In this document: in pieces, positions 53,201 to 60,991 of the stretch | Numbering within the stretch: position 1 is the first letter of the stretch | Layout of the letters: every line of letters starts with the position of its first letter | The notes under the pieces: generated by a model | Told to the model about the DNA's origin: nothing | Seen by the model: only the letters and a program-made list of their open reading frames with translations | Databases searched by the model: none | From: JAFDZV01 sp048594725 | GTDB taxonomy: Bacteria > Bacteroidota > Ignavibacteria > OLB7 | Reading direction: 5' to 3' | Assembly: GCA_048594725.1 (NCBI GenBank) | Contig: JBMDXA010000024.1 | Span: 40,223-104,222 of the forward strand | DNA length: 64,000 nucleotides | Program-made: the position numbers and the translations under genes

Positions 53201-53629
53201 AAGCAGCGGCCGCAGCCGCGCCAGCCGCTGGAGCGAGGCGATCACCGACGGCAGATTCTCCTCCGGCTCCTTCCGGAGCAGATGGCGTCCGGCACCGGAG
53301 AACCGGAGGGCACGGGCAAGCAGGGGGGCAAGCGATGTGGAGGAGCCCGGGTAGAGCTTCGCCTGCACGGCCACCCCGCCGGCCGCCGCGATACGGGGAA
53401 CCAGTTCCTCCAGCAGGCGGCTTTTGCCCACGCCCGCCTCGCCTATCACCAGCGCCATCCTCAGCGCGTTGGATTCGGCGGTGGCGCGCCAGAACGCCAC
53501 GATGCGGTCGATCTGATCCCGCCGGCCGACGAACGGCAGCGTGCCATGATTGAAGAAATCGACGAGAGGGCGAAGCTCGGTTCCGCCGGAACTCATCTCT
53601 GCGGGCGATGGGAATGTGCGCGATGTCAT
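50273..53629 (-). CDS. Large AAA-ATPase/TPR regulator with C-terminal SARP-BTAD-like domains
   Basis: An 1118-residue cytoplasmic regulator. Residues about 30-300 are an AAA/NACHT-like ATPase (Walker A GEAGVGKS 63-70, Walker B LLLVIEDIHLL about 141-151). The middle (about 300-880) is helical repeat, TPR-like, with many Ala/Leu/Glu helices. The end (about 893-1118) reads as a winged helix (GISMLGTIQV then LRVLLGLLVANRM) plus a bacterial transcriptional activation (BTAD) domain. AAA-TPR regulators of the MalT/AfsR groups usually place the SARP-BTAD part first; here it is last. It is divergent from the redox cluster that starts near 53861, so it may control it. Confidence 0.8.
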   Translation of the reverse strand: MTSRTFPSPAEMSSGGTELRPLVDFFNHGTLPFVGRRDQIDRIVAFWRATAESNALRMALVIGEAGVGKSRLLEELVPRIAAAGGVAVQAKLYPGSSTSLAPLLARALRFSGAGRHLLRKEPEENLPSVIASLQRLARLRPLLLVIEDIHLLEGDALAECALLLESIAGESVSVLALARPTELGARGLIERYLVEEIELEGLSLDDTGVLWERLFGVQGEPELLQATHRVTAGNALALRSALRGALKTGVLAREPNGWAPAVPLPRFAEALERNVRLLSEGMAAHLGPEEKEAAERLATLGELFSRETAQKMGGVSARMIDLLAFKGILGIASSSAAPVSGPVTFVPPLAFTHTLLHRHFVQSAPCDADALFGVIASGCTLYSVLPYQLLAESAETLRAEPEEILEVIGRLLESAVRLDLTPDWPLGYPVLAAAKRLFEAHAGSWDAATRDLTELALADTELTLMRRDEHTPALTRLIGRMLELTNDPGTSALRQRRIAALKYRERSLWRQEPAITAGVWCQVEELLEQEPDLRFTEQYIHYLESAAAITAAMPDNVMLRRIEGRLNEILAADAIGEELKWFARHSVARHFVQVFDTAEELEDRLRLLEELSARGDRNQISLLTLKLLLFETTGRSEALLEAVEEILPLLKEQGMHKVAAHYRLIYLCEGLWRGEAPEKVEEAIGRLIQESPPAGMARLRLGTGVRLCRIGTLLDNMEWTRHVMRRFVDAPGALSPHERVIMAIAGEAPREELEAILADAREYPGIMGLIRVLLGTPDADPAATEQEVRRVLDYPFLCKEDLLSVYAIADLLGRIQADPAIAPLAGALRSDIHQALAGALLWLEERSFHTMMRPLLAKYEPYFSTRELSGWRARLEAVAGRFRLADAAPRTGGRIGISMLGTIQVQRPGEEPVKLRGGRLRVLLGLLVANRMLEKSLSYREFCRLAASGEDDPERARKMTSMAILRLKESVGPELLDTEGDAPQLAMDAVRVDLLEAYRLLIDATRLARHGGLMRALPMVVEAFARIGGEVPFPSLYDDFFEAMREDFEFHMREAVLEVGGGLLREGDAPGAEEALRCGFGAMPGDEEITDLLCTALRMQGKRAEAGRIRLQAGEMEE

Positions 53630-53860
53630 AGATGGAATGCTGCCGGGGCCTGCTACAAGTATGGGATATGCGGATGCGTACTACATCGTATCATGAAGCG
53701 GAGTTTCGGGTCTCCGTGACGATTTCCCGCGGGTTCGTGACGCCGCCGGGAACAGGCGTGATGCCGCTGCGATATCTTCCCGGCCGAGCGTACAGTGGGA
53801 TCACGGCGGGCTGCGCCCTTCCGTCTCCCGATGGAACCAACAGCCAGAGTGGCCGCTGCT

Positions 53861-54073
53861 ATGAACAACGAGAAGGGAAAGAACGGACAGGAGAGCGGAA
53901 CCGAACAGATGGAAGGGCCTCTGATCTGCTCATCGTGCGATACGATCGCCTGCCGGAACGATACCTATTGTGCCTGTTGCGGTGGCGGGCTCGTGCGGGT
54001 CTGCTCCCGCTGCAATGCACGAGTGTTCCAGCCGGTGGCGTACTATTGCACACGGTGCGGATCAGCCCTGTAG
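53861..54073 (+). CDS. Small double zinc-ribbon protein
   Basis: A 70-residue protein from ATG 53861 (MNNEKGKNGQ); in-frame ATGs at 53795 and 53831 are possible but add Arg/Pro-rich residues. Four CxxC knuckles: ICSSCDTIAC, CACCGGG, VCSRCNA and YCTRCGSAL, arranged as two zinc ribbons. It has no signal and should be cytoplasmic. It opens the series of plus-strand genes up to 58040; about 125 bases separate it from the Rieske gene, so it may be a regulator or assembly helper and not a redox part. Confidence 0.75.
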   Translation: MNNEKGKNGQESGTEQMEGPLICSSCDTIACRNDTYCACCGGGLVRVCSRCNARVFQPVAYYCTRCGSAL

Positions 54074-54198
54074 AGCCGTGCGGAAATTATTTGTTCCGCG
54101 ATATATTGTTTTCACACCTAACGATGTCCAATTCAGGCAGTCTGAATGTTCATAGGAGGTATGAAGGTCTTCTTGCCATACTTATTGGAAGATGTGAT

Positions 54199-54675
54199 AT
54201 GGAGAATAATCCCCTGCCGATCGTAGAAAGCCGCCGCTCCTTTCTCGGACACTGCGCCATGGCTCTTGCCGGTGCCACCATGGTGGGGTGCGGCGCAATC
54301 CTCCAGGGATGCGAGGCATCCACCAGCCCTCCCGGAAACAACGGCGGAGGGAACGAGGATCTGCTGCTGGATGTGAGCACGCTCGATGCCGACGGCAAAT
54401 TTTTCCGGACATCGCAGAAAGGGCCCGATGGAAAGCCCCTTCTGATAGTGCGGAGTTCGGCAACTGAGTATCTTGCGCTTTCGATGGAGTGTCCCCATGA
54501 GCGATACGAGGTCAGCCTTCCATCGGCCGGAAGCACAACCATAACGTGCCCCTATCATGGATCGCAGTTCGATCTGTCCGGTGCTGTAAAGACCGGGCCG
54601 GCCACTACATCCCTGAAGAAGTATCCCACAACCTTCGACAGCGCTACCAAGAAACTCACCGTAAAACTCACGTGA
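54199..54675 (+). CDS. Tat-type Rieske [2Fe-2S] lipoprotein
   Basis: A 158-residue protein. ATG 54199 gives a twin-arginine signal (ESRRSFLGHCAMALAGATMV) followed by GC, a possible lipobox (Cys31). A Gly/Asn-rich linker leads to a Rieske domain (about 55-158) with cluster ligands Cys-Pro-His (ECPHERYEV) and CPYHGSQF, giving C-x-H-x16-C-x2-H. The second Cys pair that stabilises cytochrome bc-type Rieske proteins is absent, so it resembles ferredoxin-like Rieske proteins. Tat export of a folded Fe-S protein fits. It probably sits on the inner or outer membrane facing the periplasm. Stop and next start overlap (TGATG). Confidence 0.9.
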   Translation: MENNPLPIVESRRSFLGHCAMALAGATMVGCGAILQGCEASTSPPGNNGGGNEDLLLDVSTLDADGKFFRTSQKGPDGKPLLIVRSSATEYLALSMECPHERYEVSLPSAGSTTITCPYHGSQFDLSGAVKTGPATTSLKKYPTTFDSATKKLTVKLT

Positions 54676-55868
54676 TGTCCATTAGAACGACGACGTACTC
54701 TTCAAGGAAGAGAGCCGGCTCCTCGTCCGGCGGGCCGTTCCGGCTCCTCGGTCCCGTGCTGCTCGCGGCGGCGCTCCTCTGCGTCCATGCGGAGATCGCC
54801 GGCGCCCTCCCGCGATTTTCTCTTCTGACCGGCACCCGTTGCTCCGCCTGCCATTTCAACCCGCAGGGGAGCGGCATCCGCAACGAGCTCGGCTGGAGCA
54901 CCATGAACCAGGTAGGGGCTCTCCAGCCTGCCGATATCGGCCTGGAATCGCTCTACGAGGCGGAAACCAATACGCTCTGGGACGGGCTTGTCACCATCGG
55001 GCTGGATGCCCGGTTGCAGATGGCGAAGCTCGGGCGCACATCGGATGCCCCGCGAAAGATCATCCCGATGCAGCTTGCTCCCAGCGTGGCGATAACGCCG
55101 TTCGAGGAGCTTGCCATCTACGGCACCTACAATGCCGGCCCCACCCGCTATGTGGCCCAGACCAATTACGAGTTCGCCGTGCAGTACCAGCCGGAGGTGA
55201 CCCTTCCGTCCATCCGGGCCGGCTACATCCAGCCCAGCTTCGGCGTCCGGCACGACGACCATACCATGTTCATGCGCCGCGATGCGGCCGATCTGGGTGT
55301 GCCGGTCATCCCCCCGAACTACAACGACTGGGGGGCCGAGATCAACTACGAGGGGCAGCGCTGGCTGACCGTGAACGTGGGGGCCTTCTCCGCCCGGTCC
55401 CTTTCGAAGAAGGTGGAGCTGGCGATCGATTCCACCCAGCCCCTCTATCTGGCGAGAGTGATGCTCTGGCCGCAGCTGTTGGACGAGGGACTCAACGGCA
55501 TGGTGGGGGGCTCCTTCTTCGGCAATCAGGAGTTCAGCATGATGAACGCCTTCGTGGGGATCGGCATCGCCGACAAGGCCACCATCTATGGCGAGGGGAT
55601 GTATACGCGCACCTCCGAGAACCGGATCATCAGAAACCTGATGGTGCAGGGGAGTTACCAGCTTGCGCAGTGGCTTGCCCTGGAGTGGCGCTACGAATGG
55701 GGGCTGACCGAGCATGTCTCCACCGGTCCGTTCTATGCCAATTCCTTTGTGATCGGCACCCAGTTCTTTCCGCTTCCGTATCTGGAGATACGCCCGGAGT
55801 ACCGCTACTTCGAGGATGACGAGTACGGGATGGGACAGTATACGCTGCAGTTCCACGCGTTCTATTGA
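54675..55868 (+). CDS. Outer-membrane barrel with N-terminal c-type haem motif
   Basis: A 397-residue exported protein. ATG 54675 overlaps the Rieske stop. Signal peptide: about residues 22-45 (LLGPVLLAAALLCVHAEIAG). Directly after it is a single CxxCH haem motif (RCSACHFNPQGSGIRNELGW). The remaining 310 residues form about 14-16 amphipathic strands typical of a porin-like barrel and end YTLQFHAFY. A barrel carrying its own haem at the periplasmic mouth suggests electron passage across the outer membrane. Such a haem-plus-barrel fusion is uncommon; the family is not one I can name. Confidence 0.85.
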   Translation: MSIRTTTYSSRKRAGSSSGGPFRLLGPVLLAAALLCVHAEIAGALPRFSLLTGTRCSACHFNPQGSGIRNELGWSTMNQVGALQPADIGLESLYEAETNTLWDGLVTIGLDARLQMAKLGRTSDAPRKIIPMQLAPSVAITPFEELAIYGTYNAGPTRYVAQTNYEFAVQYQPEVTLPSIRAGYIQPSFGVRHDDHTMFMRRDAADLGVPVIPPNYNDWGAEINYEGQRWLTVNVGAFSARSLSKKVELAIDSTQPLYLARVMLWPQLLDEGLNGMVGGSFFGNQEFSMMNAFVGIGIADKATIYGEGMYTRTSENRIIRNLMVQGSYQLAQWLALEWRYEWGLTEHVSTGPFYANSFVIGTQFFPLPYLEIRPEYRYFEDDEYGMGQYTLQFHAFY

Positions 55869-56006
55869 GATCGGGGCGCTCCGCCGGGCCGGCTGCCGGA
55901 ACGGCCGGAGCGCCGCCGCCGGGAAACGATATCCATCACTCCCCCCCTTCTGCCGGGAGATCCTGCGATGCGCCGGGGGGAATCGCGACAACAAGATGCT
56001 ACTGGT

Positions 56007-56999
56007 ATGAGATCTACGATAGCTTGTGCATATATGTGCGCTACCCTGCTGCTGCTGGCGGCGGGAGGGTGCGAAATCAGCAAACAGACCGTGGGAACTC
56101 CCAATACCGGGAACCCTTCGGATACCACGGACATCACCGATTCAACCGGGGTGACCGTTACGGTGTCGGTAACGCCGGCGGATGCCCTGGTGATGATCGG
56201 GGAAACCCGGCAGTTCTCCGCAACGGTCTCCGGAAGCGCCAATACCGCTGTTGCCTGGTCGGTGGAATCCGGTGCCGGTACCATCTCGGCCGCCGGGCTC
56301 TATACGGCCCCGGCCTCTATCACCGGCGATACGCTTGCGGTGGTGGTGAAGGCGGTCTCCAGCGCCGATGCCAGGGCCATAGCCAGGGCGAACATCCGGG
56401 TCGCCAAGCCCCTGCCGGCCGATACCAACGTCTGCTTCCAGCGGGATGTGATGCCCATCTTCACCGGCAGCTGCGCGCTGAGCGGCTGCCATGATGCGCT
56501 TACCGCCACCGACGGGAAGGACTTCAGCAGCTACGAGGGAATCCGCGATGAGGTGCGCCCCGGACGCCCGCAGAACAGCGAGATCTACCATGTTATCACC
56601 GAGGATGACAACGACGACCGGATGCCTCCGCCGCCGATGAACCGTCTCACTTCCGGGCAGATCGAGACGATCAGGAAGTGGATCGAGCAGGGTGCGCAGA
56701 ACACCACCTGCTCCACCGGCACGAGCGGCTGCGATACCGTCAACGTCACCTTTACCGCAGCGGTCCGGCCGGTGCTCCAGAACAACTGCGTGGCCTGCCA
56801 TAGCGGCGCCTTTCCATCCGGCGGCATTATCCTCTCCACATATGCCGGGGTCAAGGCGGTGGCCGATAACGGCAAGCTGGTGGGGGCCATAGCGCACCAG
56901 TCCGGGTTTATCCCGATGCCGCAGGGGGGCGCCAGGCTTCCCGACTGCCAGATCAGCCAGATCAGGGCATGGGTGAACAAGGGAGCCCCGAACAATTAA
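56007..56999 (+). CDS. Lipoprotein with BIG2-like and c-type cytochrome domains
   Basis: A 330-residue protein. ATG 56007 gives MRSTIACAYMCATLLLLAAG plus GC, a lipobox. Residues about 45-135 form a BIG2-like Ig domain (VTVSVTPADALVMIGETRQF, AGLYTAPAS). The rest resembles planctomycete-type cytochrome c: a first haem site CALSGCH (C-x4-CH, unusual), DDRMPPPP with a likely axial Met, and a second site CVACHSGAFP with FIPMPQGG. It is in line with the Rieske and haem-barrel genes and probably passes electrons between them at the membrane surface. Confidence 0.85.
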   Translation: MRSTIACAYMCATLLLLAAGGCEISKQTVGTPNTGNPSDTTDITDSTGVTVTVSVTPADALVMIGETRQFSATVSGSANTAVAWSVESGAGTISAAGLYTAPASITGDTLAVVVKAVSSADARAIARANIRVAKPLPADTNVCFQRDVMPIFTGSCALSGCHDALTATDGKDFSSYEGIRDEVRPGRPQNSEIYHVITEDDNDDRMPPPPMNRLTSGQIETIRKWIEQGAQNTTCSTGTSGCDTVNVTFTAAVRPVLQNNCVACHSGAFPSGGIILSTYAGVKAVADNGKLVGAIAHQSGFIPMPQGGARLPDCQISQIRAWVNKGAPNN

Positions 57000-57095
57000 C
57001 CCGGCGGGCTACGGTGCGCGGCCATGAGACGATGCACGGGCCGGCTGCCGGAAGAATATTCAACCAATACTTTTTCAGTACAGACAAGGATAAGG

Positions 57096-57758
57096 ATGCA
57101 GGCGATGAATAGAATGAAGATCTCGATGATCGCCGCCGCGCTCGCGGTGTTCTCCTTCGGTACCTCTTCGATGATGGGACAGGCACTGGCGGTAAGCGCC
57201 TCCGGTGCCAAGAAGGTGACGCTGAGCGACAAGGTGGGGAAGAACCAGTTCACCTGGACGAGCGATGCTCCTCTGGAGAAGATCAAGGGAACCGCCGAAG
57301 GGGTGAGCGGCACGCTGACGCTGGACCCGAAGAACCTCAGCACCATCAAGGGGACGATCTCGGCCCAGGTTGCCACCATGAAGAGCGGCAATGCCACGCG
57401 CGACGGCCATATCCGTAGCGCACAGTGGCTGGATGGCGGCAAGTACCCGCAGATCTCCTTCACCATCAGCTCGGTGAGCGGCGTGAAGGTCGATGGCAAA
57501 TCGGCAACCGGGACGGCAACCGGTACCTTCACCATGCACGGCGTCAGCAAGCAGATGTCCATCCCGTTCAAGGTGACCTATATCGACGCCAACGCACAGA
57601 CCCGCGGGCGCGCTCCGGGCGATCTGGTCTCCTTCAACGCCGATTTCTCCGTGGCCCTTGCCGATTACAATGTGGCCGGCACCAAGGGGACCGTCGGCAG
57701 CAAGGTGGGGGAGAAGATCAGCGTCAGCGCGCAGTTGTTCGGATCCACAGGACTCTAA
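57096..57758 (+). CDS. YceI-family periplasmic protein
   Basis: A 220-residue protein with a signal peptide (KISMIAAALAVFSFGTSSMM, ending about GQALA). The lipocalin-like YceI domain is clear: FTWTSDAPLEKIKGTAEGVS, RDGHIRSAQWLDGGKYPQIS (the usual R-D-x-H-L pattern), TGTFTMHGVSKQM and NADFSVALADYNV. YceI proteins bind isoprenoids such as ubiquinone or menaquinone precursors. In this cluster it could hold a quinone near the Rieske protein. AAGGATAAGG precedes ATG 57096; a second ATG at 57105 is also possible. Confidence 0.93.
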   Translation: MQAMNRMKISMIAAALAVFSFGTSSMMGQALAVSASGAKKVTLSDKVGKNQFTWTSDAPLEKIKGTAEGVSGTLTLDPKNLSTIKGTISAQVATMKSGNATRDGHIRSAQWLDGGKYPQISFTISSVSGVKVDGKSATGTATGTFTMHGVSKQMSIPFKVTYIDANAQTRGRAPGDLVSFNADFSVALADYNVAGTKGTVGSKVGEKISVSAQLFGSTGL

Positions 57759-57770
57759 TCAAATCCGGCC

Positions 57771-58040
57771 ATGAGCAAGAAAACAATCGCAATCGTACTG
57801 ATCCTGCTAGCAGCCGGGGTGGTGATCTACTGGTTTGCCGACGGGGCCTATATCTACACCGTTGAACAGGTTCCGGTGGAAACCGTCGATCCGCTGTTCG
57901 GCACCAAGAGCACCGGCTGGAAGGACGAGTTTCATCTGGGATTGCTCCCTGGGGTGGCCGCGGTCTGCGGCGGTCTGGTTGCGATCGCTCTGTGGCTCTT
58001 CTGGAGCGCCGCCCGCGCCGTAAGAAGGCCGGCCGTATAG
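57771..58040 (+). CDS. Small two-helix membrane protein
   Basis: An 89-residue inner-membrane protein that starts 12 bases after the YceI stop. Helix 1 is about 4-22 (KTIAIVLILLAAGVVIYWFA), a 35-residue periplasmic loop (about 25-55) follows, and helix 2 is about 57-80 (LLPGVAAVCGGLVAIALWLF). No haem or metal motif. It could be an assembly or anchor subunit of the redox cluster. A strong hairpin closes the transcript 73 bases later. Confidence 0.8.
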   Translation: MSKKTIAIVLILLAAGVVIYWFADGAYIYTVEQVPVETVDPLFGTKSTGWKDEFHLGLLPGVAAVCGGLVAIALWLFWSAARAVRRPAV

Positions 58041-58112
58041 AACCCAGCAGGCCGGCGGACAGTATGATCGCTTCCCGATGTCCGCCTGCGCCACACTGCA
58101 TGCAGTAAACGC

Positions 58113-58149
58113 GAATGGCGCGCTCCCTGAAGAGCGGGGCGCGCCATTC
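58113..58149 (+). terminator. Hairpin terminator closing the redox cluster
   Basis: An 11-bp stem GAATGGCGCGC/GCGCGCCATTC with a 15-base loop, 73 bases past the last gene. T-rich bases follow only weakly (TCATATCC). Confidence 0.65.
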
Positions 58150-58293
58150 TCATATCCGTAGGCAGCCCCGGAATGCGCCCTGCGGCAGCGCTTCGGAGGA
58201 AATTCCGGTCCGGCTCCCATCCGCTATCCGGGCCCCGGGCCATGCTCCGATCGGTGGAGCCAGGCCCCATGGTATCCGTATGCTGGAATGCTC

Positions 58294-58521
58294 CTAGATA
58301 GCTCCCCCCCGTATCGTCGTCCGGACCTGGTGGCTGTGATCGTTCGGGATGGTGATATGGACCACCTGGCCGTCGTCGGTAGTAACCACGATTTCGGCGC
58401 TCGCCATCTCCGGCACGATGTCGAACCCGGCCAGCCATTTCAGCAGATCCTGGCAATCTCCGAAATGGTGATCGAGCACGGTCCCGTTGGCAAGTGTGGC
58501 GATCAGAGAGAAGTTATTCAT
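58294..58521 (-). CDS. Unknown 75-residue protein
   Basis: ATG 58521 (MNNFSLIATLANGTVLDHHF) is preceded by AGGGG at 7 bases. The sequence has an alternating beta pattern (SAEIVVTTDDGQVVHITIPN) and several His near the end (HSHQV). The longer frame to 58725 adds Arg/Pro-rich residues without homology. No signal peptide. Function unknown; size and beta content suggest a small cytoplasmic binding protein. Confidence 0.6.
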   Translation of the reverse strand: MNNFSLIATLANGTVLDHHFGDCQDLLKWLAGFDIVPEMASAEIVVTTDDGQVVHITIPNDHSHQVRTTIRGGAI

Positions 58522-59230
58522 GCTGTACCCCTGATTACAGAGAAAGAACGATATGAGCCCATCAGCGGCCGGAGCCGAATGCCGGGACATGGGCGGGGGA
58601 GCCATGACCATAGATGGGTATTCCGGCGGCCGGCGTCTGCGGTAGAAAGGATCTAGGCCCTCCGTTGTGAATATCTCTACATCGGACAGCCGGGAAGGAT
58701 GCCGGGTATCGGAACGTATCTGCACAACTCGAGCCAGATCGTCTCCGGCCGCCAGCCGGCTGCTCCCCTGGTACCGTCGGTTTATAAGAAGTGCCGGATG
58801 GCTGGCTCCTGTTACACCGCTCCCGTGGCTATTTCATTGCGAAAGGATGTTTCATCGTGAAATAGCGGACCTCCGTTATGGCGGAGCCACCTCTCTTGCC
58901 GTACACGGGGAGGATGGAGCAGCCGGACCGCTGCAAACGGCGCCTGCCGGTACAACGGATGAACCCGGCGGAAAGTTATCGGGCCCCCGCACGGTGTGCA
59001 AATGATATCACCCATATCGTGACGCGGGGAGAATATAAATCAGGGGAGAGCGCAAATTGATATTGGTGCGGGATGGCGGCCGGAGGATAAATGTCTCCGG
59101 CATTATGACCGGCCGTCCAGATAGTGCGGGCCATCCGCGGAATCCGGATTCCGGAGGGAACCGCCGGCCCCGGCCCGTTATCCACGGGCCTGTCTTCCTG
59201 CTAATTCCGAAAATTCAAGAGGGAATTTTT
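58522..59230. other. Intergenic stretch without a supported gene
   Basis: Overlapping frames on both strands here have low-complexity, Arg/Pro/Ser-rich translations. I see no family signature, terminator or clear promoter. Confidence 0.5.
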
Positions 59231-59397
59231 TCTCAGCATGTAAGAAAAAGTTGTGCTCGGTATTGACATGCCACCCCCGGTATGTGTATGTTCCGACACG
59301 GAAAACCGATCGGCATTTTCCCGATTATTCTGCCGGTTTTTGAGGCGGAATTATTTCTCGGGAAATGATTCAGTGCCGAAAAAAGTATTTCCTCCGC

Positions 59398-59447
59398 TTG
59401 ACAACACTCACCCCATATCGTATGTTTGCAGTGCCCATTGTGGGCAC
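59398..59447 (+). promoter_or_regulatory. Promoter-like site with an immediate hairpin
   Basis: TTGACA (59398-59403), 17 bases, then TATGTTTG (59421-59428), which fits both the sigma-70 -35 box and the Bacteroidota TAnnTTTG element. A hairpin GTGCCCA/TGGGCAC (59431-59447) starts 3 bases later, at the expected 5' end of the RNA. No convincing gene follows on the plus strand. Confidence 0.45.
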
Positions 59448-59528
59448 CACAGCCTGCGTCAGCGGCAAATACGTCGAAGCCGGAAATTTGAAGAGAGGTA
59501 CCTGCGGAACGGCCCTGCTTCGACGATA

Positions 59529-59690
59529 TCATCTTACTTCTACTATCTGGTTGTCCATGAGCCGGAGGGCGAATTCAATAGCCTTTTCCGGCACCATATC
59601 CTGCTGCATGACTATCTGAACAGGTAGTTCATGCCCTTCGATAACAGGAGAGGGGCTCTCGCCCGATAACTTCAAGGTTTCAGAACGCAT
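59529..59690 (-). CDS. Possible 53-residue protein
   Basis: MRSETLKLSGESPSPVIEGH then ELPVQIVMQQDMVPEKAIEF and ALRLMDNQIVEVR. The composition is natural and predicts a helix at the end. There is no ribosome binding site, but many genes in this group lack one. Its TGA overlaps an ATG (ATGA) of a weaker 99-codon frame (59233-59532, minus) that has many Cys and His and is doubtful. No family recognised. Confidence 0.35.
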   Translation of the reverse strand: MRSETLKLSGESPSPVIEGHELPVQIVMQQDMVPEKAIEFALRLMDNQIVEVR

Positions 59691-60640
59691 AGTTAGTTTG
59701 CCATACGGTCAAGAGGGTGGTGTTGATCCGGAATTATTCGTGAATCCGCATCCGTATCGTCCAGCTGCGGATGCAGGGCAGACATGATAGGTCGGTGTTC
59801 TGCCTGGTAGTTACCATGGAAACGTCCAGTTCCATGTACAACGAATAGATGGATCAATTATATATTATTCGCACTATAGGCGCCCGTAACGTCCAGTAGC
59901 GGGTGCGGAGCGGACGGTGGCGGTACTACCATCTGCTCGCGATAGCGCATAGAGGGGTGTCCAGCCTTATATGCCGCGAATATTGCCTCAACTCTCTTCC
60001 TTCAGATGCTTCACGTAATGATTTCATGCATGTCCAGATGCGTGGAACAGACAGCGGGGAACAAATGCCTTGTCTGCGATTGTGCGTTTCTTGTCAGAGG
60101 TCCAATTTCTGCAAGAAGTGAAGCAGGTGGCAATAGCGTTGAACTGGTGCCGGCGGAGTGTTTGCGGTGTGAGCCCCTCCTTGAAAAAGAGCGGGATTAT
60201 ATGGCTCCCGTAAATCGGTGAAAATGAATATCCCATGCTCGCGGAATTATATCACATGATTTCCGTGCAGCGATAGAGCAGGATATCTCCAGTTTTTCAG
60301 CCAGGACATTTTTCCGAAAAGTTTATCCGGAATATCATTTCCGGTATCATGCGGGGTGCGGTGCTGCCTCCGGCATCGATATGCGATTTTTACGCTCGTT
60401 GTAGCAATCGCCTCTTGCCTGGAAGCGCCCGATGTAGTACAATTGCGGCCGGTTATCCTTGTGGCAGCAGCGGATGCGGGGTACTTCGCATCAGGCTGGG
60501 GCCCCTGGTAATCGCTCTCGGGTCCGAGTTCCTGGCATCAGGATTGTTCATGATGCAGCGGGCTGATTCGATACAGGTCCCATAGCGCCAGCATATCGCA
60601 CGGCAGTTTATCCAGAACTGACATGCGGATTCTCCCCCCG
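59691..60640. other. A+T-richer gene-poor stretch
   Basis: No gene supported on either strand. The base composition is lower in G+C than the rest of the window, and short homopurine and palindromic bits such as TTATCCGGAATATCATTTCC occur near 60320. It may be an old insertion or a decayed region. Confidence 0.45.
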
Positions 60641-60654
60641 ACCGAATAAAAAAG

Positions 60655-60690
60655 TTGTTGTAGCGTAAAGCCGATTTGTTAGTATATTGG
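60655..60690 (+). promoter_or_regulatory. Candidate promoter for the T9SS gene at 60992
   Basis: TTGTTG (60655-60660), 22 bases, then TATATTGG (60683-60690), one base off TAnnTTTG. It would give an untranslated leader of about 295 bases that holds three GCGGTAATG/ACGGTAATG copies (about 60718, 60759 and 60941). Confidence 0.35.
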
Positions 60691-60991
60691 CGCCCCTACA
60701 GGGCGGAGTCCCTGATCGCGGTAATGCGTGAGGTCCATAGAGGTCCAGATGTCCCAACGGTAATGAGGTCCATCATTTCCGTACACATCCTCTAATTCTC
60801 TCGTCATTCCTCCTTTTTCTCGTCAGACAAGTTCATGCTCTTCAGGCATTCGTGTGCCTTGTACGGGCTGACATCCTATTGCCTCTATACTCCGTATGCG
60901 AGCATGCGGTAAAGAGTCCATCATCCGCTCATCCTGGCGGTAATGATGGGTATCCCATACATAATAACCCAACCCAAAAGAGGTCGCGCAA

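Noticed and set aside
59233..59532. 99-codon Cys/His-containing minus-strand frame
   Set aside because: It overlaps the promoter-like site and hairpin, has no family signature and depends on a weak upstream ORF; kept only as a remark.
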